64,000 nucleotides of DNA from Phyllobacterium sp. 628. Lineage in GTDB: Bacteria > Pseudomonadota > Alphaproteobacteria > Rhizobiales > Rhizobiaceae. Made by a program: the position numbers and the translations under genes. The stretch spans positions 1,867,501 to 1,931,500 of the forward strand of contig NZ_CP050301.1 in the NCBI RefSeq assembly GCF_014189505.1. Direction: 5' to 3'. Shown piece after piece: positions 8,548 through 16,102 of this stretch; position 1 is the stretch's first letter, and each line of letters begins with the position of its first letter. The notes below the pieces were generated by a model. The model was not told the DNA's origin, did not search any database, and saw only the letters and a program-made list of their open reading frames with translations.

Positions 8548-9368
8548 ATGAGATTTGTTGCCTACGTGGATGAGGCAAACTCGCCGACCAAGTTTCTACC
8601 GCCCAATCATCATGGTTCGCTATTGGTGCCTGTATTGTCCGCAACGATAACGATAAATTGTTGCCGTCTTGGCGCGACGAAATACTTCGGCAGTTTCCGC
8701 AAAAACGCACCCTTGATTTACATTTTCGCGATTTAAAACATGATCAAAGGGTGCAAACCTGCCTAATGCTTGCCCAAAAGCCAATTGGCGCGTGCGTTGT
8801 TGCGTCAAACAAAATCACGCTGCTGACTCATCCGAAGCGAGAAATATTTAAGCAGAAACAACATTTGTACAATTATCTGACACGCTTTTTGCTTGAGCGA
8901 CTTACACACGCCTGCAAGAGAAAGTCAGAAATTGAGGATGATGGCAGCGCGAGTTTGAAGGTCGTTTTTTCACGGAGACGGGGGACGGACTACCATGCAA
9001 TGCGCGAGTATCTTGAATTCCTGCGTGATGGACGTGAGGTTATGACACCGGTACGGACAATAAATTGGGATGTTTTATCGCCATCAGATATAGCCGTCGA
9101 AAATCATAGTAAAAGGGCGGGGCTCCAAATAGCCGACGTTTTTACAAGTGCGCTATGGCATGCAATCGAACCTAATAGATATGGTTTTTGTGAGTCCCGT
9201 TATGCCCGAAGTCTGGCGGTTCGACTTATAAAAACGAATGGTCAGCGATTAAATTACGGTCTGACGCTGGTGCCACCCTTCGGCAAATCCCCGTTAAACG
9301 ACGAACAGAAGGAGTTCATCGAATGGATCAGGCTGTTGAAGGAAAAACGTGGGCCCCCAGACTCCTGA
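8548..9368 (+). pseudogene. Frameshifted DUF3800 domain protein
   Basis: The N-terminus (MRFVAYVDEA) is in one frame. The rest, from GKLADQVSTAQSSWFAIGAC onward, is in another frame and ends at 9368. The first frame covers the D-E motif at which DUF3800 proteins start. The second carries the remaining family features (LHFRDLKHD, then KRAGLQIADVFTSALWHAIE). The break lies at about 8572-8580. Restoring one four-base GGCA unit (GAGGCAGGCAAA instead of GAGGCAAA) joins both frames into DEAGK. DUF3800 proteins may be nuclease-like, but this is not established. The gene is AT-richer than its neighbours and sits beside an IS, which suggests acquired DNA. Confidence 0.8.
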
Positions 9369-9527
9369 ATGACACTGCAAAGAGTGCTACCACCTCGAAG
9401 GTAACTCGGAGTTGCCTAGCGCTTGCCCACAAATATATGATAGGATTTTTTTCGTAAATTTCAAGAGAAACTTGCATTTTGCAGTGTTCGACAGTTTTTT
9501 TTGGCAGACAAAAGTGTCGAGCAACTT

Positions 9528-9905
9528 TTAGGAGGCGTTGACAAAGTGGCGCATCCACAGGCGGATTGAGACGATGTGGACGAAGCCGAGATAACTGTCG
9601 GCGGTTTTGTCGTATCGGGTTGCAAGCCTTCGAGCGTTTTTCAACTTGTTGAAGCAACGTTCGACCATGTTGCGCAGGGCATAGATAGCGGTATCGATGG
9701 GAAGCTGGACGAGCCTGTTGCGTTTGGTCGGCACCAAGGCGATACCACCGCGCTTTTCCATGTCCTGACGAATAAAATCGGCATCGTAACCCTTGTCAGC
9801 CAGTAGCACCTTTGGCGCGGGTCCGTCGGCGTCCATAACGGGCATGTATCCCTTGAAGTCCGAGACTTCTCCGCTAGTCAGTGTGAAGGCTATGGGCAGG
9901 CCCAT
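9528..9905 (-). CDS. IS5-family transposase, C-terminal frame (OrfB)
   Basis: Second transposase frame. Homology begins upstream of the first ATG, at the -1 switch near 9980. It has the second catalytic Asp (LLADKGYDADF) and the catalytic Glu (NMVERCFNKLKNARR), giving an intact DDE set when fused with OrfA. It probably needs -1 ribosomal frameshifting rather than its own start. The stop codon TAA is completed outside the IS by the TA target duplication and the preceding base, so the final IS-encoded codon is Ser. Confidence 0.85.
   Translation of the reverse strand: MGLPIAFTLTSGEVSDFKGYMPVMDADGPAPKVLLADKGYDADFIRQDMEKRGGIALVPTKRNRLVQLPIDTAIYALRNMVERCFNKLKNARRLATRYDKTADSYLGFVHIVSIRLWMRHFVNAS
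9531..9549 (+). repeat. Left terminal inverted repeat of the IS
   Basis: GGAGGCGTTGACAAAGTGG, matching the right end at 16 of 19 positions in reverse complement. The TA target duplication lies immediately outside at 9529-9530. Confidence 0.85.
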
Positions 9906-10309
9906 CGCATTGATACGGAGATGGATTTTGGTCGTAAAGCCACCTTTTGAGCGGCCAAGACCCTGACGCGGAGTCCCCCTTTAGCGCCGGCTGAACAATG
10001 ATGTGCCCGGATGATTGTGCTGTCGATCATTTGCAGGCTGGGATTACCGTCACCACTTTCGTTAAAGGCCTCAAGCAGCACATCCCACAAGCCCGACAGT
10101 GTCCAGCGCCGGAACTGGCGGTAAACTGATGACCATTTGCCAAAGTGTTCATGCAAGTCGCGCCAAGCGACACCTGTCCGTGCGATCCAAAATACCCCAT
10201 CCAGAACAAGCCGGTGATCTCTTGGTCGTCGCCCACTGCGAGCGCCTCGTTCAATCACAAATGGTTCCAGGCAGGCCCATTCCTCATCGCTCATCAAACC
10301 TCGGATCAA
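9890..10309 (-). CDS. IS5-family transposase, N-terminal frame (OrfA)
   Basis: The 139-codon first transposase frame starts MIRGLMSDEEWACLEPFVIE and carries the IS5-type N-terminal domain. It includes GRRPRDHRLVLDGVFWI, WSSVYRQFRRW and the first catalytic Asp in MIDSTIIRAHHC. True homology ends near GAKGG. The typical continuation (GTPRQGLGRSKGGFTTKIHL) is found in the -1 frame, so the last roughly 30 codons of this frame are out of frame. The switch lies at the AAAGGGGG tract (complement of about 9976-9983). Confidence 0.85.
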   Translation of the reverse strand: MIRGLMSDEEWACLEPFVIERGARSGRRPRDHRLVLDGVFWIARTGVAWRDLHEHFGKWSSVYRQFRRWTLSGLWDVLLEAFNESGDGNPSLQMIDSTIIRAHHCSAGAKGGLRVRVLAAQKVALRPKSISVSMRWACP

Positions 10310-10360
10310 GATAACCTCCGTGAAAGCTACCTTGAATCAAAACCTACGTGATTTGAAAAC

Positions 10361-10379
10361 CCTCTTTGTCAACACGTCC
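10361..10379 (-). repeat. Right terminal inverted repeat of the IS
   Basis: Reads GGACGTGTTGACAAAGAGG on the minus strand, pairing with the left end. The second TA copy follows at 10380-10381. Confidence 0.85.
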
Positions 10380-10381
10380 TA

Positions 10382-10731
10382 GTTGATTTTTCGTCGTCTT
10401 GGGACATTTCTGGGTGTATCCCGGTATTTCATTGACACATCTTCCTATTCCTTAAACGTGGAGGTGTTGATGATTGAACTGTACGATCTGTCGATGCCCA
10501 GTCCCCCAAAGACGCAAGTGCCTCAGGCGTACGTTGCAGGTCTATCAACCGAGGCTCGGTGCTCTCCATGGTAGTGACATGCAATGGTCCGGTGTCGAGC
10601 CTCACAACTCCTGCGCGCCGCGCAGGAGTAGGGGCGGCGTGTAAGTAACCCCCTTAGTCGTGCCGGTGCGCATTGCAATTCTGCGCAAAGCCAGACATTC
10701 TCCAGCCTCCAACAGTGTTTAGCGAGGCAAC
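10382..10731. other. Intergenic region right of the IS, no convincing gene
   Basis: This 350-base stretch has no gene I can support. It holds an AT-rich start, a GGAGG followed by a 34-codon frame (MIELYDLSMPSPPK..., from about 10470) that resembles nothing clear, and a perfect ten-base inverted repeat ACTCCTGCGC/GCGCAGGAGT at 10607-10629 with a three-base loop and no T run. Confidence 0.5.
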
Positions 10732-11130
10732 ATGATCTCCCGGATTGAACTTGAAACTGTATGGGCGCCGCGGCTGCTTTCTGTGCTGCGGATTATCACT
10801 GCATTGCTGTTCATCGCGCATGGCAGCTCGAAACTGTTCGGGTTTCCCATGGCCATGGACCCGGCACCCAATCTGATGTCGCTGATCGGCGTCGCCGCCG
10901 TCCTTGAATTCGCCGGTGGTATTCTGCTGGCGCTGGGGCTGTTTACGCGTCCGGTTGCTTTTGTGCTGGCGGGTGAGATGGCAGTAGCCTATTTCATGGC
11001 CCATGCGCCGCAAGGTTTTTACCCGATCCTCAATCACGGCGAGGGCGCTGTGCTGTTCTGCTTCATCTTTCTTTATCTGGCTGCGGCCGGTGGTGGTGCG
11101 TGGAGCCTGGATTCCGGGCGCAAAGCCTGA
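10732..11130 (+). CDS. DoxX family membrane protein
   Basis: A 132-residue protein with four membrane helices and DoxX landmarks: LLSVLRIITALLFIAHGSSK near the N-terminus, LEFAGGILLALGLFTRPVAF, then EMAVAYFMAH and NHGEGAVLFCFIFLYLAA. DoxX-type proteins are small inner-membrane proteins linked to redox and thiol stress in some bacteria. The substrate is unknown. A GAGG lies five bases before the ATG. It ends at a hairpin shared with the converging Hint-domain gene. Confidence 0.88.
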   Translation: MISRIELETVWAPRLLSVLRIITALLFIAHGSSKLFGFPMAMDPAPNLMSLIGVAAVLEFAGGILLALGLFTRPVAFVLAGEMAVAYFMAHAPQGFYPILNHGEGAVLFCFIFLYLAAAGGGAWSLDSGRKA

Positions 11131-11141
11131 TCGAATTGAAG

Positions 11142-11169
11142 ACGGGCACAAGCCTAAGCCTGTGCCCGT
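11142..11169. terminator. Hairpin between converging genes, probable terminator
   Basis: ACGGGCACA/TGTGCCCGT, a nine-base perfect stem with a ten-base loop between the converging DoxX and Hint genes. T runs on either side are weak, so this is a probable rather than certain terminator. Confidence 0.55.
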
Positions 11170-11174
11170 TATCT

Positions 11175-12359
11175 CTATGAGGCTTTCGCGCTTTCGGTCG
11201 TATAACCAAAGGTGTTTTCACGCGCCGCAATAATATCGCGTGCCTTGTCCACAGCTGGTCCCATATAAGCAAAAGGGTAGCAGGCCTTGGCCTCCTTCGC
11301 TTTCACCGAGGTGAATTGCAGCACACCCTGCTCAAGGAAGACGTTCCTGTTGCCAAGGTCAAGATAGGTTTCCGTCATCGCCCCTTCCGCCCAGATCACA
11401 TCGTGTTTTTCCAGTTCGATATGGAAATAGTCGATGAGATAAAGCGTCACTTTCTGGGTAACGGTGGTGTCATTGATCAGAAGTTTTGCAGGCACCAATG
11501 TACCCCCGATGAACAGGCAATGATCGGGCGAGACGAGCAGGTCGCGCTGGGGCACACCGTCCGCGATGGCTCCCGCATGAATGCGGACCGGCAGGTCATT
11601 GCGCGGCTTGTCGAGTATCCTTGGGTCGATGGTCCGGCTGCCAACCCAGATAATCGTGGCAGTGCCCTTGTTCAGGCTGAGAACAAGGTCTCCCGCCTTC
11701 AGTTTTTCAACGGGCACGTCTCCATCAGGTGTTGCGATCAGTGTGCCGCGGACAAAACAGGGGGTAATGAAAGTCAAGGTGTCGGTGACATCGTTGAAAC
11801 TATAGGTTGCACCGGCCGGAATGACATAAGTTGCAAGAGTGCCGAGGCCGAGCAGGCCGCCGTGAAATGTTATGACATTGCCGGATTGGGTGACGCTGGA
11901 AGAGCCATTGACGGTAACGCGATCCCCGGCGCTGGCATTGACAATCGTTGGAGAAGGGCTGAGCAGCGAAAGGCCGATGGCCGGGGGCGTGTAAACGAAA
12001 TGTCCGGTGCCGGTCGATCCGGCAAAATCCACAGTCGTGGTTTGCAGAACATCAATCCCGAGAAGCGCCGAGTTGATGTTCAGGGTGCTGCCCGCGCCGA
12101 TAATATAGTGGAAGGACGATCCGGCCCCGATGGATGCGAGCTGCGCTTCGACAGTCAAAGTGCTGCCATTGATGACCTGAAATGTCGTGCTGGAAAGACC
12201 GCTGACGCCGGCAAACGAGGTGATGTCAGCATTGACGCCATCGACAATGAGCGTTGCATTGGAAACAAGCCCGAGAGCAACAGTATCGCCGGAGTGAAAA
12301 TTACTGGAATTGATGGTCGTGGTGGTGTTGTTGATAAGGTTGAGATTGATCAAGGCCAT
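11175..12359 (-). CDS. Hint (Hedgehog/intein-like) domain protein
   Basis: A 394-residue protein. Residues 1-200 are rich in Thr, Ser, Asn and Gly with regular beta-strand spacing (NLINNTTTTINSSNF, GSTLTVEAQLASIGAGSSFH), like a bacterial surface passenger. A Hint domain starts at Cys201 (TPCFVRGTLIATPDGDVPVE) and includes SPDHCLF (His280). This matches the Hint_2 family of alphaproteobacteria, in which the Cys is expected to attack the peptide bond before it. It may self-cleave between the two halves. No signal peptide is visible. AGGAAGGGG precedes the start. Confidence 0.85.
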   Translation of the reverse strand: MALINLNLINNTTTTINSSNFHSGDTVALGLVSNATLIVDGVNADITSFAGVSGLSSTTFQVINGSTLTVEAQLASIGAGSSFHYIIGAGSTLNINSALLGIDVLQTTTVDFAGSTGTGHFVYTPPAIGLSLLSPSPTIVNASAGDRVTVNGSSSVTQSGNVITFHGGLLGLGTLATYVIPAGATYSFNDVTDTLTFITPCFVRGTLIATPDGDVPVEKLKAGDLVLSLNKGTATIIWVGSRTIDPRILDKPRNDLPVRIHAGAIADGVPQRDLLVSPDHCLFIGGTLVPAKLLINDTTVTQKVTLYLIDYFHIELEKHDVIWAEGAMTETYLDLGNRNVFLEQGVLQFTSVKAKEAKACYPFAYMGPAVDKARDIIAARENTFGYTTESAKAS

Positions 12360-12718
12360 GCGGGACCCCTTCCTGTCTGTGTGACATCCCTAGGATCCCC
12401 GGTCGCCGATTGTATCGTTCAAGATATCGGAAGCACGCCCAACAAGGTTCTTCGTGGCCGTCTTGACCAGCTTGCAAAGACCGCCATCTCGCGGGCAGGC
12501 CTGACGGAAACGCTTTAAGCTCTCATTGCAAAATCCATATCCGCATTCAGCAGTGCGGACATTGCATCGGCATTACTCAATAATCTCAACATGTTGGAGT
12601 GCCCGGCCGAGAAGTGCCGCTGCTGGCCGAATTACGCGTTTACATGTCGTTAAGTATGTCGGCCTACCCTTGAGGCCTTGGAGGGTACAACCCTCAACTG
12701 ACGGAGAAGGCTGGTGCC
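12360..12718. other. Intergenic region, no convincing gene
   Basis: Between the Hint gene and a small membrane protein. It contains the upstream region of the Hint gene and an imperfect TTGAGG/CCTCAA repeat near 12670-12697. A 20-codon Cys-containing frame at 12590 has no start signal. I see nothing else. Confidence 0.4.
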
Positions 12719-12835
12719 ATGATTAGCGATAACGACAATGACAGCATCTGGACTGATTTTGCCTGCCGCACCTGCGCCCTCGCGATCTTTATCATTGGCG
12801 TCGCGATCCCGGTGGCGGTGAAGACGTTTCTATAA
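12719..12835 (+). CDS. Small single-pass membrane protein, 38 aa
   Basis: A 38-codon frame with a strong GGAGAAGG eight bases before the ATG. The acidic N-terminal part (MISDNDNDSIWTDF) has two Cys in CRTC and is followed by one membrane segment (ALAIFIIGVAIPVAVKTFL). The N-terminus is predicted cytoplasmic or periplasmic with equal doubt. Start signal, composition and clean hydrophobic segment support a real small protein. Family not recognised. Confidence 0.6.
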   Translation: MISDNDNDSIWTDFACRTCALAIFIIGVAIPVAVKTFL

Positions 12836-13150
12836 AAAAGTGGCTGGTGCGTGCGCGAAGACGTCCCGCTCAACCCAATCCATCATTGCTGATTTGTAAT
12901 TTGACCTGCACTCTCCGGCGCAGCACGATGGGGCCGCTGGTTTGTCGTGGGGCCAGCATGGGGCTCGGCTGTCGCCTTCCTTCGAAAATTGTCGCTGCCG
13001 AGCCTCAAATCCTTTCCGGCGTCAATGCTGATCATTGCTGATGCAACTATTCCGTTAAGGTTACTTGCAACAATACTATTCTAAGTTGTACAAAAACAGC
13101 GCATAAATCCCGCCTCTCGTAAGAGTTTTAAACGACACTGTGGCGAGGCA

Positions 13151-13315
13151 ATGATTGTGCGAGCAAAGATAACTTTCGTCGGTCCGCAAAACTACAAGAA
13201 CAAAATTGTCATTCAGGCGCAAGAACGCAGCCACGCTGCACAGGCACGCTTGCAGTCGGCCATGCGCCGTGTCCGCCGCCGCATGCGCCTGAAAATGCTT
13301 GTCAGCCAACGCTGA
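13151..13315 (+). CDS. Small basic protein, 54 aa
   Basis: A 54-codon frame after GAGG four bases upstream. It begins MIVRAKITFVGPQNYKNKIV and ends with a strongly basic helix (MRRVRRRMRLKML). The Arg-rich tail suggests nucleic acid or membrane binding, as inference only. It ends at the stop of the converging MocR gene (13316). The 315 bases upstream hold no other gene, only an ATCATTGCTGAT sequence occurring twice (near 12882 and 13029). Confidence 0.45.
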   Translation: MIVRAKITFVGPQNYKNKIVIQAQERSHAAQARLQSAMRRVRRRMRLKMLVSQR

Positions 13316-14812
13316 TCAGCGCTGTCTTGCAGCCATATTATCAAGAGTTGCCAACAAGAGTGCGCTGGCTTGATCTGCTTCGCTGGAGGTGAGGGCGGAG
13401 AACCCCAGCAGCAATCCGTCACGCGGAGCGGCTGATACGTGCATGGGGGAGACCGGCGTTACCTTTACGCCCCCTTCGGCTGCCGCAGCTGCGGCAGCGC
13501 GGTCATCATGCCATGAGCCCGTGCTGCGCCCGATCAGGTGAATGCCCTGACTGGGTACGCTAAACGTCAAATGACCGGCAAGGCGTTCCTGCAGCGCTGC
13601 GACGAGCAGATCGCGGGATTTGCGGTAGCTTTCCCGCAACCGCCGCAGATGGCTGGAAAAATAGCCTTCGCTGAGAAAATCCGCCAAAACCTGCTGCTGG
13701 AATGGCGGCGGGAAGCGGTCGAGAAACGGACGCATGGCGGCAAAAGCCGCCACCAGATCGCGCGGCACGATCGCATAGCCCACACGGAAGCTGGGCAGCA
13801 GCGCCTTGCTGAAAGTCCCGAGATAGATCACGCGTTCATTGTCATCCAGCCCCTGCAGCGAGGCGAGAGGCCGTCCATCATAGCGGAATTCGCTGTCGTA
13901 ATCGTCCTCGATGATCCAGCTCCGGTTTGCCTTGGCCCAGTTGAGCAATTCCAGACGTCGGGAGAGGGAGAGGGCTGCACCAGCGGGATATTGATGCGAT
14001 GGCGTGACGTAAACGGCGCTGGCCGTGCCTGTAAAGGATTGAAGCAGCGCGGTTTGCATGCCGTTTTCATCCACGGGAATACCGGTCAGTTCGGCCCCAT
14101 GCAGTTCGAAAGCATGGCGGGCGCCGGGATAGCAGGGATCTTCGACCAGAACGCGGTCGCCCGGCGTGATCAACGTCCGTGCGACCAGATCAATGGCCTG
14201 CTGTGTGCCTGATGTAATGAATATCTGACTGGCATCGCAGCGAACGCTGCGCGACGCCGTGAGATAAGCTGCGATGGCTTCCCGCAAGCTCTGTTCGCCC
14301 TGCACGTTCCGGTAGTGATCTTCGCCAAAATTCAGATGGCGTCCGGCAATCCTGCGCAGCACTTCCGTTGTGCGTACGTCATGCACCACCCGGCCAGTCG
14401 CAAATGGCACCTGTACGGAGGAACCAAAGGATGGCCCCGCCAGAAGGGCTTTGCGCGCCGCTTTGGAAATGGTGCGCTCAGTGTGATCGGGCAAAGACTG
14501 TGCCGTTTTTTGTTGTGCCTGCGGGATATTGCTGACGACGAACGTGCCGGAGCCGTGGACGCTATGGGCATAGCCTTCCGCGATGAGGGTTTCATAGGCC
14601 TCAGTGATGACACCACGTGACATTTGCCACTCCCGCGTGGCCAGGCGCGTAGATGGCAGCCGCGCTGACGGACGGATCTGTCCGCTGAGAATCGCTGTGC
14701 GGATGGACAAATAAATCTGGCGGGCAGCCGGGGACGGCGAGGTGCGATCCAGCACGGGCTGAAATGAATGCACGGGGCTTTCGCGGCGGCGCGGCTGTCG
14801 GTGAATTGGCAT
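13316..14812 (-). CDS. MocR/PdxR-type regulator (GntR HTH plus aminotransferase domain)
   Basis: A 498-residue fusion. The N-terminal GntR winged helix spans about residues 25-95 (IYLSIRTAILSGQIRPSARL, then AYETLIAEGYAHSVHGSGTF). The class I aminotransferase-like domain fills the rest, with SGTQQAIDLVARTL, YVTPSHQYPAGAALS, EDDYDSEFRY and the PLP-Lys in YLGTFSKALLPSFRVGY. The start at 14812 follows GGAGG four bases upstream. MocR proteins sense PLP or amino compounds. The divergent MFS gene at 14918 is the likely target. Confidence 0.9.
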   Translation of the reverse strand: MPIHRQPRRRESPVHSFQPVLDRTSPSPAARQIYLSIRTAILSGQIRPSARLPSTRLATREWQMSRGVITEAYETLIAEGYAHSVHGSGTFVVSNIPQAQQKTAQSLPDHTERTISKAARKALLAGPSFGSSVQVPFATGRVVHDVRTTEVLRRIAGRHLNFGEDHYRNVQGEQSLREAIAAYLTASRSVRCDASQIFITSGTQQAIDLVARTLITPGDRVLVEDPCYPGARHAFELHGAELTGIPVDENGMQTALLQSFTGTASAVYVTPSHQYPAGAALSLSRRLELLNWAKANRSWIIEDDYDSEFRYDGRPLASLQGLDDNERVIYLGTFSKALLPSFRVGYAIVPRDLVAAFAAMRPFLDRFPPPFQQQVLADFLSEGYFSSHLRRLRESYRKSRDLLVAALQERLAGHLTFSVPSQGIHLIGRSTGSWHDDRAAAAAAAEGGVKVTPVSPMHVSAAPRDGLLLGFSALTSSEADQASALLLATLDNMAARQR

Positions 14813-14917
14813 TATGCCTCCAAAGTGGCTCATGCGAGGGCGATAAAGTGGATCTGGTTTTTTGTAAAATAAGGAGTTTTATAAAGCCACTTATCTCACC
14901 TTTTGCGAGTTTGCACA

Positions 14918-16102
14918 ATGCGAATCACCACTGCGATGTTTCTCTTCTTGGGCACTTTGCTCACCTCTGCCGGATATGGCGCCACCTTCCTGCTCAACGC
15001 GTATTTCCTGTCGCTTGGCGGTAATGAGCTGGATACCGGCTTTACACTGGCAGCCGCGATGGTCGGCACATTCGTCGGAGTACCACTGGTTGGCTGGTTT
15101 TCGGGCCGGATAGGGGCGGCAAATATGGCGGCCGCCGGTGCGCTGAGCATCGCTGCCGGGTTCTCGCTGTTTGCGTCGCTGACCGCCATTACGCCGTTTT
15201 TCGCCATAGGCGGCTTCCTCATCGGTCTCGGATGGGGCGCATTTTACCTTGCTGCACCGATGGCTGTGGTCGAGCGCACCAGCGACGCTGATCGCGGTTT
15301 GTGGTTCACCCGCTTCGGTGCTTTCCAGATGGCAGGTATCGGCGGAAGTCCTATCCTTGCCGATTTGGCCGTCCATTCACTGCGGCTGCCGACCGCAACG
15401 GTATTTCTGTATGTTGGTGGCATCTCCGTTATTGCCGCGCTTCTGTTGTGGACATTCGAGCGGGCGGCCGTTGTTCAACGGCCGGTCAGCGATACACGCC
15501 AATGGCTGCGCCATTTTCCGGCGATCAGCCGCACAGCAGCTATTTATCCGATTGTCATGGTCGCATTGGGTGCCTGTGTGTTCTCCGGTCTGTTGACGTT
15601 CCAGACATCGCTAGTGGCGGGTACATCGGCAAACGCCAGCACGTTTTTTGCCATCTATGCGGTCACGGTGGTGACGTCTCGCTGGCTTCTAGCACCTTTG
15701 CTGAACCGGGTACGCAGGGAAACCAGCGCGCAAATTCTGCTGGTGATCATGACGCTTGGCATTGTGTCCATGTTCGGGGTGCCGGTCAGCGTGGTCTTTC
15801 AGGCGCTTGGTGCCGTGCTCCTGGGTATCGGCTATGGGCTGGTTTATTCCATCATTCAGACGCAGGCAGTCAATGATGCGGCGATGGAACACCGCCAAGC
15901 GGCGATGACGTGGTTTGCCTTGTCATATTTTATCGGCGTCTTCGGCTTCCCGGTCCTCGGCGGGTGGATGCTGGTTCATACCGGCAAGAACGGCCTGCTG
16001 CTTCTGGTGCTCGTTTGCGGGCTGGCCGAACTGGCGCTTGCGGTCTGGCGCGACCATCTGAACCGGGTTCTGCCGGTTACTGTTAGAGATGTGAGAGGCT
16101 GA
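14918..16102 (+). CDS. MFS transporter
   Basis: A 394-residue membrane protein with about twelve helices and major-facilitator features, such as GWFSGRIGAANMAAAGALSI in the loop 2-3 region and GYGLVYSIIQTQAVNDAAME in the C-terminal half. It probably exports or imports a small molecule. The divergent MocR gene across 105 bases suggests an amino or vitamin B6-related compound, but this is context only. The first ATG at 14918 was chosen over a TTG five codons upstream, and neither has a clear ribosome-binding site. Confidence 0.85.
   Translation: MRITTAMFLFLGTLLTSAGYGATFLLNAYFLSLGGNELDTGFTLAAAMVGTFVGVPLVGWFSGRIGAANMAAAGALSIAAGFSLFASLTAITPFFAIGGFLIGLGWGAFYLAAPMAVVERTSDADRGLWFTRFGAFQMAGIGGSPILADLAVHSLRLPTATVFLYVGGISVIAALLLWTFERAAVVQRPVSDTRQWLRHFPAISRTAAIYPIVMVALGACVFSGLLTFQTSLVAGTSANASTFFAIYAVTVVTSRWLLAPLLNRVRRETSAQILLVIMTLGIVSMFGVPVSVVFQALGAVLLGIGYGLVYSIIQTQAVNDAAMEHRQAAMTWFALSYFIGVFGFPVLGGWMLVHTGKNGLLLLVLVCGLAELALAVWRDHLNRVLPVTVRDVRG

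Larger units (their letters stand above)
9531..10379 (-). mobile_element. Complete IS5-family insertion sequence (IS427 type)
   Basis: An 849-bp element. The ends are imperfect 19-bp inverted repeats matching at 16 positions: GGAGGCGTTGACAAAGTGG at the left, and GGACGTGTTGACAAAGAGG read inward from the right. A TA dinucleotide flanks both sides (9529-9530 and 10380-10381) as target duplication. It encodes one DDE transposase in two overlapping frames on the minus strand, as in many IS427-group elements such as Brucella IS711/IS6501. It inserted downstream of the DUF3800 gene. Confidence 0.88.

Noticed and set aside
8548..10379. DUF3800 plus IS considered as a defence island
   Set aside because: No nuclease, methylase, toxin or other defence gene is adjacent; a single broken gene next to an IS is not enough.
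10383..10574. Frame with GGAGG and MIELYDL start after the IS, possible glutathione transferase remnant
   Set aside because: Only about 34 codons follow the good start, and the resemblance to a transferase N-terminus is too weak to claim.
11316..12518. 400-codon plus-strand frame opposite the Hint gene
   Set aside because: Antisense to a clear Hint domain, with low-complexity composition and no ribosome-binding site.
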